NCBI RefSeq assembly: GCF_022811725.1
Contig: NZ_CP094527.1
Location: forward strand, 8,060,001 to 8,124,000
DNA length: 64,000 nucleotides
Reading direction: 5' to 3'
From: Mucilaginibacter sp. SMC90
Lineage (GTDB): Bacteria > Bacteroidota > Bacteroidia > Sphingobacteriales > Sphingobacteriaceae
The position numbers were made by a program, and so were the translations under genes. This document shows, piece by piece, positions 50,911 through 60,324 of this stretch. The stretch's first letter is position 1; every line of letters begins with the position of its first letter. The notes beneath the pieces were generated by a model that was not told the origin of the DNA, did not search any database, and saw nothing but the letters and a program-made list of their open reading frames with translations.

Positions 50911-52821
50911 ATGTTTAAACTGCTACTGAGATTTTTTATCGGTATTGTTACGTTTTGCTTATGCTTTTCTACAGGCATAAAGGCCCAAACTACCGTACAA
51001 ATAAATGATAATGTAAACCAGCATATATTTGAATATAAGCAGATAGCTTACTTTGAGGATACAACCGGAAAACTCGGTCTTGATGGTATCCATGCTCTTT
51101 TCCTGGCAGGCAAATTTCAAACCAATCATCAGCCTACCCCGGTTACCTCTCATAATAACTCAGCCTATTGGTACCGCATCAAAATTGGTAAGGCCAATAC
51201 CACCAGTAATAGCTGGATCCTGGAGTTTTTTGATCAAACTATTGATAGCATTACCGTTTATTCGCCTGTAGACAATACTTATAGGGCTACGTCACTTGGC
51301 AGCAGCCATCCCTTTGCGGCACGTTTTTACAAGCATAAAAATTTCAGCGTTAATATAAACAGCAGCCATGGGGCCGATGACGTTTATTACATCCGCATCC
51401 GTTCGGGGCACTCGGTTAATGTAATCATGGTGCTGCGCACGGTAAGCTGGTTTATTGGCTATGCACTTGATGAATATTTCTTTTTTGGTGTTTTTTATGG
51501 TATGATCCTAGTTTTTGGCTTGTACAACTTCATGATGTTTATAGCCATGCGCCAGGTACAATATTTATACTACATCATTTATAACCTAAGCATTGGCCTG
51601 TATGAAATGTGTGTTGATGGCATAGCCTATCAGTATATCTGGCCAAACAATCCGGGCTGGAATAATTATGCTTATGGCATTGCCCTGTTTTCGGCCAGCA
51701 TTTTCGCCATTCTTTTTGCCCAAAAACTTCTCAATTTAAAAGTTAACGCCCCCCGCTTAAACAAAATGATAAAAGGGGTTATCATTTTCAGGTGCATTTA
51801 TTTCCTGGCGTGTATAAATATTAACATGGCCTGGTTCAACTACAAGATCATTGAATTTTTACCGCTATCTATTTCTTTTTATGCAGGTTGTTATGTTTTG
51901 ATCAAGGGCTATAAACCGGCAAGGTTTTTTGTTATTGGTTATACATTTCTGCTTACGGGCTTTGTGATCAAAACTTGTATCGCACTAAATATTTGGTGGC
52001 TGCCCGTTACGGAGTTTGATTATTACAGTCTCAGTGTTTGTTTTATTATGGAGATGTTGTTCATCTCTTTTGCCATAGGCGATAAGGTACGTATACTAAA
52101 AAAGGAAAAGGACGATGCCCAGCAAAATATCATAGCACAAATGAAGCAAAACGAGGAGCTGAAAGACACCCTAAACCGCAGCCTCGAAGTTCAGGTACAG
52201 GAACGTACCCGCGAACTGGTTGAAAAATCATCGATGATTGCCGAGCAAAACGAAGAACTGAAATCGGTTAATGAACTGCTGCAGCAGCAAGCAGAAGAAA
52301 TTTCGCGCATGAATGTGCTGCTTGAGAAAGATAATATTATACTCCACAATGATATCGAAAAAGTAACCCATGACAGGGTAATGCTTACCGAAGTTGATTT
52401 TGAAGAGTTTAGCCGCATTTATCCGGACAGGGAGACCTGTTTCAAATTCCTTTCCGACCTGAAATGGGAGCATGGTTATGCCTGCCGTAAGTGCAGTAAC
52501 ACCCATTACGGCAGCGGGCATCTCCCCTACAGTCGCCGGTGTTCAAAATGCGGGTATGAAGAATCGGTGATAGCCTATACCATACTTCAAAACACCCGTA
52601 TCCCTATCAACAAGGCGTTCTACATGATCTTCTTGATGTACTCAACCAAGGGCAAGATCTCGTCACATAAGCTATCCGAAATACTTTCCATCCGTCAAAG
52701 TACCTGCTGGGCATACAGTTCGCGCATTAAAAAAGTGATGGAGGCGCGGAAAAAAGAGATCAAAAATGCCGGTGATAAGGGATGGAGTAAATTAGTGATT
52801 GATAATAGCACGAATGCCTGA
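50911..52821 (+). CDS. 7TM-DISM receptor with transposase-derived zinc-ribbon output
   Basis: Protein of 636 residues. Signal peptide (to ~25); extracellular DISMED2-like beta domain (~30-175, with SAYWYRIKIG, SWILEFFDQTIDSITVY and YYIRIRSG); seven membrane helices (~180-390); coiled coil (~393-490); then a domain matching the N-terminus of ISXO2/IS1595 transposases. That part has a lead FSRIYPDRETCFKFL, a zinc ribbon with Cys525, Cys528, Cys544, Cys547, then ILQNTRIPINKAFYMIFLMY and an HTH-like KISSHKLSEILSIRQSTCWA. The DDE nuclease domain is absent and the protein ends 30 residues later. I infer a membrane-bound one-component regulator of the adjoining GH30 genes. Confidence 0.85.
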   Translation: MFKLLLRFFIGIVTFCLCFSTGIKAQTTVQINDNVNQHIFEYKQIAYFEDTTGKLGLDGIHALFLAGKFQTNHQPTPVTSHNNSAYWYRIKIGKANTTSNSWILEFFDQTIDSITVYSPVDNTYRATSLGSSHPFAARFYKHKNFSVNINSSHGADDVYYIRIRSGHSVNVIMVLRTVSWFIGYALDEYFFFGVFYGMILVFGLYNFMMFIAMRQVQYLYYIIYNLSIGLYEMCVDGIAYQYIWPNNPGWNNYAYGIALFSASIFAILFAQKLLNLKVNAPRLNKMIKGVIIFRCIYFLACININMAWFNYKIIEFLPLSISFYAGCYVLIKGYKPARFFVIGYTFLLTGFVIKTCIALNIWWLPVTEFDYYSLSVCFIMEMLFISFAIGDKVRILKKEKDDAQQNIIAQMKQNEELKDTLNRSLEVQVQERTRELVEKSSMIAEQNEELKSVNELLQQQAEEISRMNVLLEKDNIILHNDIEKVTHDRVMLTEVDFEEFSRIYPDRETCFKFLSDLKWEHGYACRKCSNTHYGSGHLPYSRRCSKCGYEESVIAYTILQNTRIPINKAFYMIFLMYSTKGKISSHKLSEILSIRQSTCWAYSSRIKKVMEARKKEIKNAGDKGWSKLVIDNSTNA

Positions 52822-52903
52822 GCAAACGTTTTAACAATTTAAACGAATTTCACGAATTAAAACCTTGCCCGAAAGATAAAGATCGATTTCCTGTCCCCTC
52901 ACA

Positions 52904-52929
52904 TCATTGCTGTACGAAGCAATCCCCGA
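52904..52929. repeat. Single arm of the CATTGCGAGG...GCAATC repeat
   Basis: TCATTGC-GTACGAAGCAATCCCC matches one arm of the element at 58587-58680 apart from a small change; the second arm is degenerate or lost. Confidence 0.55.
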
Positions 52930-53278
52930 CTTTACAGGGCGAACCTGGCCCCAATAGCCCCTATGGCGCAGGTCTTGTGCGGTTGCGAGAGGGCGGATGA
53001 CTTGTGACTCCCCTCTGTCAAGTCATTGTGATATTTAATTATACTCTTTTGTAGAATACTTTAATTCGTATTCCCAACCATTTATAACTCATAGCTATAT
53101 AGCCCTATTATTTTCTTTACAATTAACTGTGAAGTAAGCGTATCACAAAAAAAATTTCATTGCAACAAAAACATCACACATGCTACTTAAAGCAATTTTT
53201 ACTGTTTTAAGTCATGTGATGCAAGCGTATTAAAAACGACACAATACACTATAAATCAATTATTTATAAACTTTTAAC

Positions 53279-53310
53279 TTGATTATTCCGTTTAAATTCC
53301 TGTAGATTTG
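53279..53310 (+). promoter_or_regulatory. Bacteroidota-type promoter of the second GH30 gene
   Basis: TTG (53279-53281), 21 bases, then TAGATTTG (53303-53310), fitting the -33/-7 consensus of the phylum. Transcription would begin near 53318, leaving a leader of about 180 bases. Confidence 0.55.
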
Positions 53311-53500
53311 CTACAACCAATTTTAAGCTATAAACAAGCTACTTACTGAAAAACAATGTCGGCAAAGTGCGTTTGCAGTAATAACGCCCTCGATATAATT
53401 AAGCAAAGGTTAAATACCACCATGCGTATTTAGCTGTTGGATAGCGGCTTGTGCTACATTTTTAACATGCATTCAAATCAATCAACTAAATAACAACTAA

Positions 53501-55384
53501 ATGAAAATCAATTACAAATTAATGCGGCTTGCAGTCCTCACCCTGCTCTCGGCCACAGCTTTTTACTCGTGTAAAAAAAATGTAAATACGCCTGAGGCGC
53601 CTGATCAACAAACAAAAGGCACTGTAGCCCGGGCGGCAAACGAGGTAGTAAATGCATGGGTTACAACCGGCGATCAATCGAAGCTTTTACAAGCTCAAAC
53701 CAGTTTTAATTTTGCTGCCGATGCAGGTACCAATGCAACCACCATTACGGTAGACGAAAACCAAACCTTCCAGGGTATCGACGGCTTCGGCTTTACCTTA
53801 ACCGGTGGCAGCGCCGGACTGCTCAATGGCCTCGGAGCTAATCAAACCAATGTGCTTAATGAGCTTTTTGGTACAGCTAACGGGCAAATTGGTATCAGCT
53901 ATATTCGTATCAGCATTGGTGCTTCCGACCTAAGTGCCAATGATTTTACCTACAACCAAACTGCCGGCGATTTTAATATGAACAACTTTAGCATCAGTGC
54001 CGAAAACCAGGACCTGCTGCCAATCCTGAAAAAGATCATCGCTATAAACCCATCCATCAAAATTATAGCTACTCCGTGGACAGCCCCTACCTGGATGAAG
54101 GTAAACACTACCGGCAATAATGGCTATACAGGCGGTAGCCTCAACACAGCAGCGGGTTACTATGACGCGTATGCGCGCTATTTTGTAAAATACCTGCAGG
54201 CTATGCAGGCACAAGGCATCACTATTGATGCCATTACCCCACAAAATGAGCCGCTTAACCCCTACAATAACCCAAGCATGGTGATGCAGCCCAATGAGCA
54301 GGCTAACTTTATCAAAAACAATCTCGGTCCGCAGGTTAGGGCTGCTGGTTTCCAAACCAAGATTATAGCCTATGATCATAATACAGACAGGATTGACTAT
54401 CCCGAAACGGTACTGGCCGATGGTGGCGCTAATCCATATGTTGATGGTTCGGCGTTTCACCTGTATGCTGGTAGTATTGCCTCCTTAACCGATGTACATA
54501 ATGCTTATCCTAACAAAAACGTTTACTTTACCGAGCAATGGGTTGGGGCACCAAGCAATTTCGGGGGTGATTTATCTTGGCATGTAAATACACTTATCAT
54601 TGGCGCTACCCGAAACTGGAGCCGTAACGTATTGGAGTGGAACCTGGCTGCCGATCCTAACAATAACCCGCATACACCTGGTGGTTGCAGTACTTGTTTA
54701 GGCGGTATCACAGTTAGCGGCTCATCCATTACCCGTAATGTTGGTTATTACATTATCGGTCATGCTTCTAAATTTGTAAGGCCCGGTGCCGTTCGTATTT
54801 CCTCAAACCTGTCGGGCAGTATTCAAAACGTTGCCTTCAAAAATGCTGATGGCAGTAAAGTACTCATCGCCCTTAATAACGGCTCATCAAGCACCGGCTT
54901 TAAAGTAAAATGGGGTGCCGAATCTTTTACTTACACCTTAGCCGCCGGTGCTGTGGCAACTTTCAAATGGACAGGAACACAATCAGGCGGTTCAACCTCG
55001 GGCGCACCTATAGGTTCAACTATTACGCTTAAAGGCTTTAACAACCAGTATGCAAGCAGCGAAAATGGTACCCAGGCCATGAATTGCAACCGGCCAACAG
55101 CGTCGGCATGGGAGCAATTTCTCGTTGTTGATGCAGGTGCAGGCAAAATAGCACTGCAGTCTATGGGTAAATACGTATCCTCAGAAAATGGCACACAGGC
55201 CATCACCTGTAACCGCCCAACTTTTGGCGACTGGGAAAAATTTGACTGGGTGCCTACAACCGATGGTAAGGTTACGCTTAGGGGCAATAACGGCAAGTTT
55301 ATTTCGAGCGAGAATGGTACGCAGGCTATGACCTGCACCCGTGCAACGGCATCGGGCTGGGAAGCCTTTGGTGTAAACCAATAA
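53501..55384 (+). CDS. GH30 glycoside hydrolase with C-terminal triple-repeat domain
   Basis: Protein of 627 residues. Lipoprotein leader with FYSCKKN (Cys25). The GH30 domain has acid/base Glu250 (TPQNEP) and nucleophile Glu345 (YFTEQW), and TFQGIDGFGFTLTGGSA. The shared beta domain ends near 490. A Ser/Gly linker then leads to three ~40-residue repeats (~503-627), each with a Y/F-x-SSENGTQAM core and a W-E-x-F end, which look like a beta-trefoil of the fascin type and probably bind glycan. It differs from the first GH30 mainly in this extra module. The two likely come from a duplication. Confidence 0.92.
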   Translation: MKINYKLMRLAVLTLLSATAFYSCKKNVNTPEAPDQQTKGTVARAANEVVNAWVTTGDQSKLLQAQTSFNFAADAGTNATTITVDENQTFQGIDGFGFTLTGGSAGLLNGLGANQTNVLNELFGTANGQIGISYIRISIGASDLSANDFTYNQTAGDFNMNNFSISAENQDLLPILKKIIAINPSIKIIATPWTAPTWMKVNTTGNNGYTGGSLNTAAGYYDAYARYFVKYLQAMQAQGITIDAITPQNEPLNPYNNPSMVMQPNEQANFIKNNLGPQVRAAGFQTKIIAYDHNTDRIDYPETVLADGGANPYVDGSAFHLYAGSIASLTDVHNAYPNKNVYFTEQWVGAPSNFGGDLSWHVNTLIIGATRNWSRNVLEWNLAADPNNNPHTPGGCSTCLGGITVSGSSITRNVGYYIIGHASKFVRPGAVRISSNLSGSIQNVAFKNADGSKVLIALNNGSSSTGFKVKWGAESFTYTLAAGAVATFKWTGTQSGGSTSGAPIGSTITLKGFNNQYASSENGTQAMNCNRPTASAWEQFLVVDAGAGKIALQSMGKYVSSENGTQAITCNRPTFGDWEKFDWVPTTDGKVTLRGNNGKFISSENGTQAMTCTRATASGWEAFGVNQ

Positions 55385-55450
55385 TATAAAATGATATATT
55401 TAGCCTGCTCTTTTAAATAAGGGCAGGCTTCTCTTTTTATAAACCTACTA

Positions 55451-56344
55451 ATGAAAAAATTTACCGGCTTTTGCTTTTTATGGCTGATGTTAAGCGCTCG
55501 TGCTTTGTACGCCCAATCTGGCGGAAACAACCTGCAGTTTGATATCACCGACGGCTACCAGCGCGAAAACTTTCACTGGTCGATAGCCGGCAACAGCAAC
55601 GGGCAAAACCCCAATATTTTTTCGGAATTAAAATGGACAAAAATTGGCGGCCAAAGCCTCGCAGCTTCCATGCAATGGAACGTGTACCAAAAATTTAGCC
55701 TCTATGCAGATTATATCCGGCAATTCATCACATCGGGCACGGTAAATGATTCGGATTACAGTACCGATAACCGCAGCGGCAATACCTATAACGAAACTTT
55801 TGATGCCGGCAAAGGTAATACGCAAGGCTGGGCTTTGGGTGCAGGCTATCAGCTTATAAAAAATGGGTGGCTTAACATAATCCCCTATGCAGGTTATACC
55901 AACAACAGGCAATCGCTTTATTTATATGATAGCGATAACCGTTTCCCCGGTTTAAACTCAAGTTACCAAACCAAGTGGAAGGGTGCTTTTATCAAAGCCA
56001 TTGCATCTATAAAACTCATTGAAAGGCTAAAGTTTAATGCCGATATCACCTATAACCAAGTAAGCTATAATGCCCAGGGCAACTGGAATTTGATCACTAA
56101 TTTTCAGCACCCGGTTAGCTACCGGCACCATGCTAACGGGTATGGATTAAATATGAATGTCGCATTGGTTTACACTGTTAGCAATCACATCGGGATACAA
56201 GCCGGGGCAGGCTATCTGTATTGGCAAACAGGCAATGGAACCGATGAGCTTTACCTCAACAGCGGCGAAGTTGATAAAACACAAATGAATGGGGCTTTTA
56301 GGAATGGGTTTAGGATGTTTGGTGGATTAATAATCTCATTATAA
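55451..56344 (+). CDS. Outer-membrane beta-barrel protein
   Basis: Protein of 297 residues with a signal peptide (to ~23, YAQSG). Alternating hydrophobic strands with aromatic girdles (FHWSIAG, WKGAFIKAIASIKLIERL) and paired short turns indicate a barrel of about ten strands; it ends GGLIISL. It lies 66 bases after the second GH30 gene on the same strand and may be co-transcribed. It could help uptake of released oligosaccharides, but no SusC or SusD is present. No exact family is recognised. Confidence 0.65.
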   Translation: MKKFTGFCFLWLMLSARALYAQSGGNNLQFDITDGYQRENFHWSIAGNSNGQNPNIFSELKWTKIGGQSLAASMQWNVYQKFSLYADYIRQFITSGTVNDSDYSTDNRSGNTYNETFDAGKGNTQGWALGAGYQLIKNGWLNIIPYAGYTNNRQSLYLYDSDNRFPGLNSSYQTKWKGAFIKAIASIKLIERLKFNADITYNQVSYNAQGNWNLITNFQHPVSYRHHANGYGLNMNVALVYTVSNHIGIQAGAGYLYWQTGNGTDELYLNSGEVDKTQMNGAFRNGFRMFGGLIISL

Positions 56345-56449
56345 GCAAAAATACTACCCCAAGCTCCTGCCGGGTGGTAATTACACCGAATCCTCTCTCC
56401 TATCTACAGCATACACCGGCCGGGAGGCCAGGCAATAGCCGTCACTCGG

Positions 56450-56671
56450 CCAGAGCCCATAGCCGTTAACTTAAGGAAAAAACCTCTGAAAAGCACGGAA
56501 ATGTGCGATTCCCCTCTCGAGAGGGGTGGAGGGGTGTGTTATTCTACGTGCGGCTTATCGCTTGTATAACACACCCCTGCTGCCTCTCGTTCCATCGTGC
56601 CCCCTCTCGAGAGGGGATTTTAAAACGCTTACGCCAAATTACTCCCCTAAGTTAACGGCTATGGGCCAGAG
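56450..56671. mobile_element. 210-bp MITE-like element with 6-bp target duplication
   Basis: Terminal inverted repeats CCCATAGCCGTTAACTTA-type (56456-56476 and 56646-56665, one indel). CCAGAG stands directly on both sides (56450-56455 and 56666-56671). Inside are two copies of the self-complementary CCCCTCTCGAGAGGGG (56511-56526, 56601-56616) and GGGGTGTGTTAT/ATAACACACCCC (56531-56542, 56566-56577). Without the element and one CCAGAG the flanks join to CTCGGC-CAGA-GCCGAG, another hairpin. Confidence 0.72.
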
Positions 56672-56857
56672 CCGAGCATCGGCGTAGTGTTTTAAGTTTG
56701 GGCTTTCCTTCTGAAAATCCTCTATTCTGTAAATTCTGATTTAGAAAATCTGCATATATCTCACCACAAATCGTCATAAAACCATCACTCATTAAGTTGA
56801 TTATTATTTAGTTTAGATCACTGTAAACCATCGTTTAATCCCATAATACCACTCCTG

Positions 56858-58568
56858 ATGAAGATAAAACTTTTATTCACGCTTTCTCTCTGCTTTTCAG
56901 TGTCAGTTTCAGTAGCTCAAACGACAAAAAACTATCATGTCAAATCGCCGGATAGTAAAATAGATCTGAGTGTAACAACCGGTAATAAAATAGAATGGTC
57001 GGTAAAACAGGAGAATACAGAGATTATCACATCATCGCCCATATCAATGACGCTTCAAAACGGCGAAATATTGGGAAAATCTCCTATTGTAAAAAGCACA
57101 AAGGCATTATCTGTTGATCAGGATTTCAATACGCCTATCTACAAAAAGAATAAGGTTCACGATCAGTATAATCAGCTCACTATCAATTTTAAAAATGATT
57201 ATTCGCTGGTATTCAGGGCTTATGATGATGGCGTAGCTTATCGTTTTATCACACAGAAAAAAGGTGATATAATTATAATGAATGAAGAAGCCGGTTTTAA
57301 TTTTAAGAATGATGATAAAGCTTATCTTCCTTTTGTAAATGATTATCGCAATAAAGATAAATGGACAACCTCTTTCGAGGCATTATATAATAACCTTAAA
57401 CTATCAGAAGTAACTAAAGACAGCCTTGCTTTTTTACCGGTTTTGGTAGATGCTGGAGACAATAAAAAAGCAGCTATTCTCGAAGCCGATTAAACCCGGT
57501 AAAGTGGCCTGGGACTGGTGGAACGATTGGAACATTACCCATGTTGATTTTAAAGCCGGCATCAACAACCCTACTTACAAATATTACATCGACTTTGCCT
57601 CGGCCAATAAGGTGGAATATGTGGTGTTGGATGAGGGCTGGTCGAACATTGTTGATTTGAACCAGATCTCGCCTGATATCAATCTCCAGGAATTAATAGA
57701 TTATGCTAAGCAGAAAAACGTAGGTATAATTTTATGGACGAGCTGGTATGCCCTCACCCGGCAAACAGATGCTGCAATGGCCAAGTTTTCGAAAATGGGG
57801 ATCAAAGGTTTTAAAATAGATTTCATTGACCGCGATGATCAAAAGATGGTTTCGTCCCTATACGATATTGCACAAAAGGCAGCTGATAATCAATTAATTG
57901 TAGATTATCACGGCATGTACAAACCCAGTGGCATCCAGCGTACTTTTCCTAATATCCTTAATTTTGAGGGTGTTAAAGGTCTGGAAAATGTAAAATGGGG
58001 TGTTAAAGATCATCCCGGTTATGATGTAAGTATTCCTTTCATTCGCATGTTGTCGGGCCCGATGGATTATACACCCGGAGCCATGCGTAATGCCAGTAAA
58101 GCTAATTTTCGCGCGGTAAATGGCAATCCCATGAGCCAGGGGACCCGTTGCCATCAACTGGCTATGTATACCGTGTTTGAAGCGCCGCTGCAAATGATGG
58201 CCGATAATCCTACTGCTTATCAAAAAGAACAGGAAAGCACCGATTTTATAGCTGCTGTGCCCACAATATTTGATGAAACCGTTGCCATCAGCGGAAAAGT
58301 AAGTGAGTATGTAGCTATTGCCCGCCGAAAAGGTTCCACGTGGCACATTGGTGCTATGACCAATTGGGATGCCCGTGATTTAAACATTGATCTTTCGTTT
58401 TTAGGTGAGGGCAATTATAAAGCCGTAATTTTTGAAGATGGTTTAAATGCTGACAGGGATGGCACTGATTATAAGCGCACTGTGGTAAATCTCACGTCAA
58501 AAGATAAGCTGAATATTAAACTGGCACCGGGCGGTGGCTGGGCGGCAAGGCTGGAGAAGGTGAATTAA
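56858..58568 (+). pseudogene. GH97 glycoside hydrolase broken by internal deletion
   Basis: Two frames together make one GH97 enzyme. 56858-57493 encodes the signal peptide (to ~20) and the N-terminal beta domain, and stops after NKKAAILEAD. The other frame carries the rest from IKPGKVAWDWWNDWN to the end, including the barrel with KIDFIDRDDQ (likely nucleophile Asp), FEGVKGLENVKWG (likely acid/base Glu) and the C-terminal beta domain. In intact relatives, roughly 80-100 residues lie between these points, including the ...PTRRADY.. and FPWR.. blocks. Loss of that DNA, joined near GAT, also shifted the frame. Likely alpha-galactosidase or alpha-glucosidase originally. Confidence 0.88.
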
Positions 58569-58586
58569 TAACGTTTATCTCTCTAC

Positions 58587-58680
58587 CGTCATTGCGAGGT
58601 ACGAAGCAATCCCCGAAAAGCAGAGCGAACTTGCTTAGCTGCTCTGTAAGTAGGGGATTGCTTCGTACCTCGCAATGACG
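58587..58680. repeat. REP-like element, 28-bp perfect inverted repeat
   Basis: Arms 58587-58614 and 58653-58680 are exact complements of the CATTGCGAGG...GAAGCAATCCCC type. It lies between the convergent GH97 pseudogene and mlaD. Partial relatives: 52904-52929, 45701-45786. Confidence 0.88.
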
Positions 58681-58707
58681 ATTTTATATTAAATATCTCA
58701 TTTTCAA

Positions 58708-59535
58708 TTAATTATCTTTGTTCTTATCCGCAGCTTGCTTAGCTGCTTTCTCCTTTTGCTTTTCAGCTTCTTTAGCAGCTTTCTCTTTATCCTCCTGAAT
58801 CTTTTCCTGGGCTTTGCGGATGCTGTCCTGGCGCTTTTGTTCCAGTTTCTTTTTCTTGTTAAAGAAACCCCTCAGTAAAAAGTTATGCTGGGCAGCGGTA
58901 AGGTCCTCATTCAGGGTGTTTGTTGTGGTGTGAACGGTTTTAATGGTAGTCCGGGCTTGCTTAACGGTACCTTCAAGGTCGCGGGCCATTTTATCACTAT
59001 TAAGTAAGCGGCCTATGCTGCCTTGTCCGTTGTTGATCTTGGCTACTATCCCTGTCAAATTTTCTGTTAATGATTCGGCGTTATCGGCCACACGGGTGAG
59101 TTTATTGATGATTCTGTCTACATCAACCGGGTTTATGGAGCCTAATTTTCCGCCGTCTTCGATCTCTTCATGGCTTACAATGCCTCCGGGCGCTATCACC
59201 ACCAGCTTATCCCCCATCAGGCCATCGCTGCCTATGCTCAGCTTGGAGTCTTTCTTAATAAACTTTTTAACGCTTTTATTCAGCGTGAGGTCGACCCGTA
59301 CAGAACTATCTGTTACGATATTGATAGATTGTACCACCCCTACGTTAATACCCGCAAAACGTACATTATTGCCCACCTGCAAACCGCTTACATTTTTAAA
59401 CCGGCCATACACATGAAAGGTTGAGTTGAACAGGCTTTTTTGATTGCCAATTAAAAATATAGCAACCAACAGCACTGCCAACCCTAAAAAGGTAAACAGG
59501 CCTATTTTTATTTTTTGAGATGATGTGGTTTTCAT
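58708..59535 (-). CDS. mlaD: MlaD-family (MCE) phospholipid-transport protein
   Basis: Protein of 275 residues: one N-terminal membrane helix (~12-31), an MCE domain (~38-118, with VYGRFKNVSGLQVGNNVRFAG-like core and VGVVQSI), a helical region, and a very Lys/Glu-rich tail (~215-275). It should form a periplasmic hexamer that takes lipid from or to MlaE. The tail is unusual in charge and may be disordered. Last gene of the mlaE-F-D transcript; its start overlaps mlaF by four bases. Confidence 0.9.
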   Translation of the reverse strand: MKTTSSQKIKIGLFTFLGLAVLLVAIFLIGNQKSLFNSTFHVYGRFKNVSGLQVGNNVRFAGINVGVVQSINIVTDSSVRVDLTLNKSVKKFIKKDSKLSIGSDGLMGDKLVVIAPGGIVSHEEIEDGGKLGSINPVDVDRIINKLTRVADNAESLTENLTGIVAKINNGQGSIGRLLNSDKMARDLEGTVKQARTTIKTVHTTTNTLNEDLTAAQHNFLLRGFFNKKKKLEQKRQDSIRKAQEKIQEDKEKAAKEAEKQKEKAAKQAADKNKDN

Positions 59536-60323
59536 GCGGATTCGTTAAAAAATGATCTGACCATTTCGTTATCCGATTTTTCGAGCTCCTTGTATGAACC
59601 CTCGGCTATATATTCGCCCTCATCCATTACCAGGATCCGGTCGGCCGTGATGCGGGCACATTCCATATCATGGGTAATAATGATAGACGAGATCTTATAT
59701 TTTCGTTGCAGGCGATTGATCAGCTCACTGATCTCGCGGGATGTGATAGGATCCAAACCAGTAGTTGGCTCATCATACAGCATAATTTCGGGGTTAACGA
59801 TCAGCGTACGGGCAAGCCCTACCCTTTTCCGCATCCCGCCAGATAGATCGGAAGGCATTTTATCTATTGCATCTAACAAACCAACTGCATCCAATACACC
59901 CTCAACCTTTTTATTGATTTCCTGCTGATCTTTCAGTTTTAACACCCTGGTAAGCGGAAATTCCAGGTTATCCCTAACCGTCATAGAATCATACAATGCA
60001 CCACCCTGAAAAAGGAAACCTATCTTTATCCTGAGCTGTTTAAGCTCATCATCATCCATAGTGGTAACATCCTCGCCAAAAACTTTCAGGATGCCGCCAT
60101 CGGGCTGTAACATACCTACAACACATTGAATGGTAACCGATTTCCCCTGGCCTGATTTACCCAACACCACAATGTTCTCCCCTTTCTTCAGGTCGAAACT
60201 GATATTCCTAAGCACTTGCTTTTTACCAAAGGACTTTTTTATTTCCTTAGCATGGATCACAACATCATCCTTTTGGACTGGAGCCTCCTTCTTAGGTTCG
60301 ATATCTTCGTTTGTTTTCTTCAT
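59532..60323 (-). CDS. mlaF: MlaF-family ABC ATPase
   Basis: ABC ATPase of 263 residues with Walker A GKSGQGKSV, signature LSGGMRKR, Walker B IMLYDEPTTGLDP and switch IITHD. The SGGMRKR loop is typical of Mla-type lipid transporters. A short Lys-rich lead-in precedes the domain. It powers MlaE; its start lies one base after the mlaE stop. Confidence 0.92.
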   Translation of the reverse strand: MKKTNEDIEPKKEAPVQKDDVVIHAKEIKKSFGKKQVLRNISFDLKKGENIVVLGKSGQGKSVTIQCVVGMLQPDGGILKVFGEDVTTMDDDELKQLRIKIGFLFQGGALYDSMTVRDNLEFPLTRVLKLKDQQEINKKVEGVLDAVGLLDAIDKMPSDLSGGMRKRVGLARTLIVNPEIMLYDEPTTGLDPITSREISELINRLQRKYKISSIIITHDMECARITADRILVMDEGEYIAEGSYKELEKSDNEMVRSFFNESA

Positions 60324-60324
60324 C

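Larger units (their letters stand above)
52822..53500. other. Intergenic region with repeat remnant and GH30 promoter
   Basis: 680 bases without a gene. It includes a single REP-like arm (52904-52929), a probable promoter at 53279-53310 and, between that and the ATG at 53501, a leader of about 180 bases in which no clear riboswitch structure is visible to me. Confidence 0.5.

Noticed and set aside
50911..52821. Annotation of the C-terminal zinc-ribbon region as a transposon
   Set aside because: There are no terminal inverted repeats or DDE domain and the frame is continuous with the receptor, so I treat it as a fused output domain.
57450..57493. Programmed frameshift or two separate GH97 genes
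   Set aside because: The second frame lacks a signal peptide and starts inside the barrel, and conserved segments are absent between the parts; a deletion explains it better.
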